Assembly (NCBI GenBank): GCA_002688185.1
Contig: NZCE01000029.1
Coordinates: 1 to 6,134 of the forward strand
Direction of reading: 5' to 3'
DNA length: 6,134 bases
DNA from: Spirochaetales bacterium
Lineage (GTDB): Bacteria; Spirochaetota; Spirochaetia; ARS1246
This document shows positions 6,011 through 6,134 of the stretch, piece after piece (the stretch's first letter is position 1; every line of letters begins with the position of its first letter). Below the pieces are notes generated by a model. The model was not told the DNA's origin. It searched no databases and saw nothing but the letters and a program-made list of their open reading frames with translations. The translations under genes were made by a program, and so were the position numbers.

Positions 6011-6134
6011 GCTTAGGGACTTGGGTACGGTCTTTACTATAGAGCTGACGCATAAACTAAATTTGAATGCGAAAAATTATGGCGGTAAGACGGAAATCGG
6101 CAGTGTGGAAAAGCGCATAGGCCGACCGTTCCGA

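Noticed and set aside
6080..6121. Short plus-strand ATG frame near the window end
   Set aside because: About 13 codons and no ribosome binding site; not supportable as a gene.

Overview
The window looks like a chromosomal piece from a strictly anaerobic bacterium of roughly even base composition. It carries an oxygen-sensitive glycyl radical enzyme (GRE), its dedicated radical SAM activase with two ferredoxin-type clusters, a second cobalamin-type radical SAM enzyme, and the front end of a small iron-sulfur protein gene. The B12/radical SAM protein and the iron-sulfur remnant resemble families I associate with Desulfobacterota (former Deltaproteobacteria) and other syntrophic or sulfate-reducing anaerobes. 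That assignment is inference; there is no rRNA or marker gene here.

Layout. Bases 1-360 hold no intact long gene. On the minus strand, 96-209 encodes a 37-codon stub that matches my memory of the start of a 4Fe-4S protein family and then stops abruptly, although its promoter (246-274) and ribosome binding site (217-222) look intact. Bases 1-95 hold nothing I recognise. A divergent plus-strand promoter candidate (318-346) leads into the GRE.

Bases 361-3587 form a tight two-gene unit: a 769-residue GRE of unassigned substrate class, with an unusual Gly-Cys-Trp-Glu-Pro active-site loop, followed 2 bases after its stop by the activating enzyme. A 154-base gap (3588-3741), with a possible promoter and a clear Shine-Dalgarno, precedes a 492-residue B12-binding radical SAM/DUF4070 protein (3742-5220) on the same strand. 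On the opposite strand, converging on it with a 27-base gap, lies a secreted protein (5248-5997) made of a signal peptide and six 37-residue repeats, most likely a tectonin-like beta-propeller. Bases 5998-6134 hold its Shine-Dalgarno and nothing else I can support.

How they may work together. The activase puts a radical on Gly745 of the GRE, which passes it to Cys406 to act on an unknown substrate. The B12/radical SAM protein could act in the same pathway or be an independent neighbour. The propeller protein is exported, points the other way and is probably unrelated. The least explained items are the GRE's substrate, the chemistry of the B12/radical SAM enzyme, and the role of the perfectly periodic exported repeat protein.
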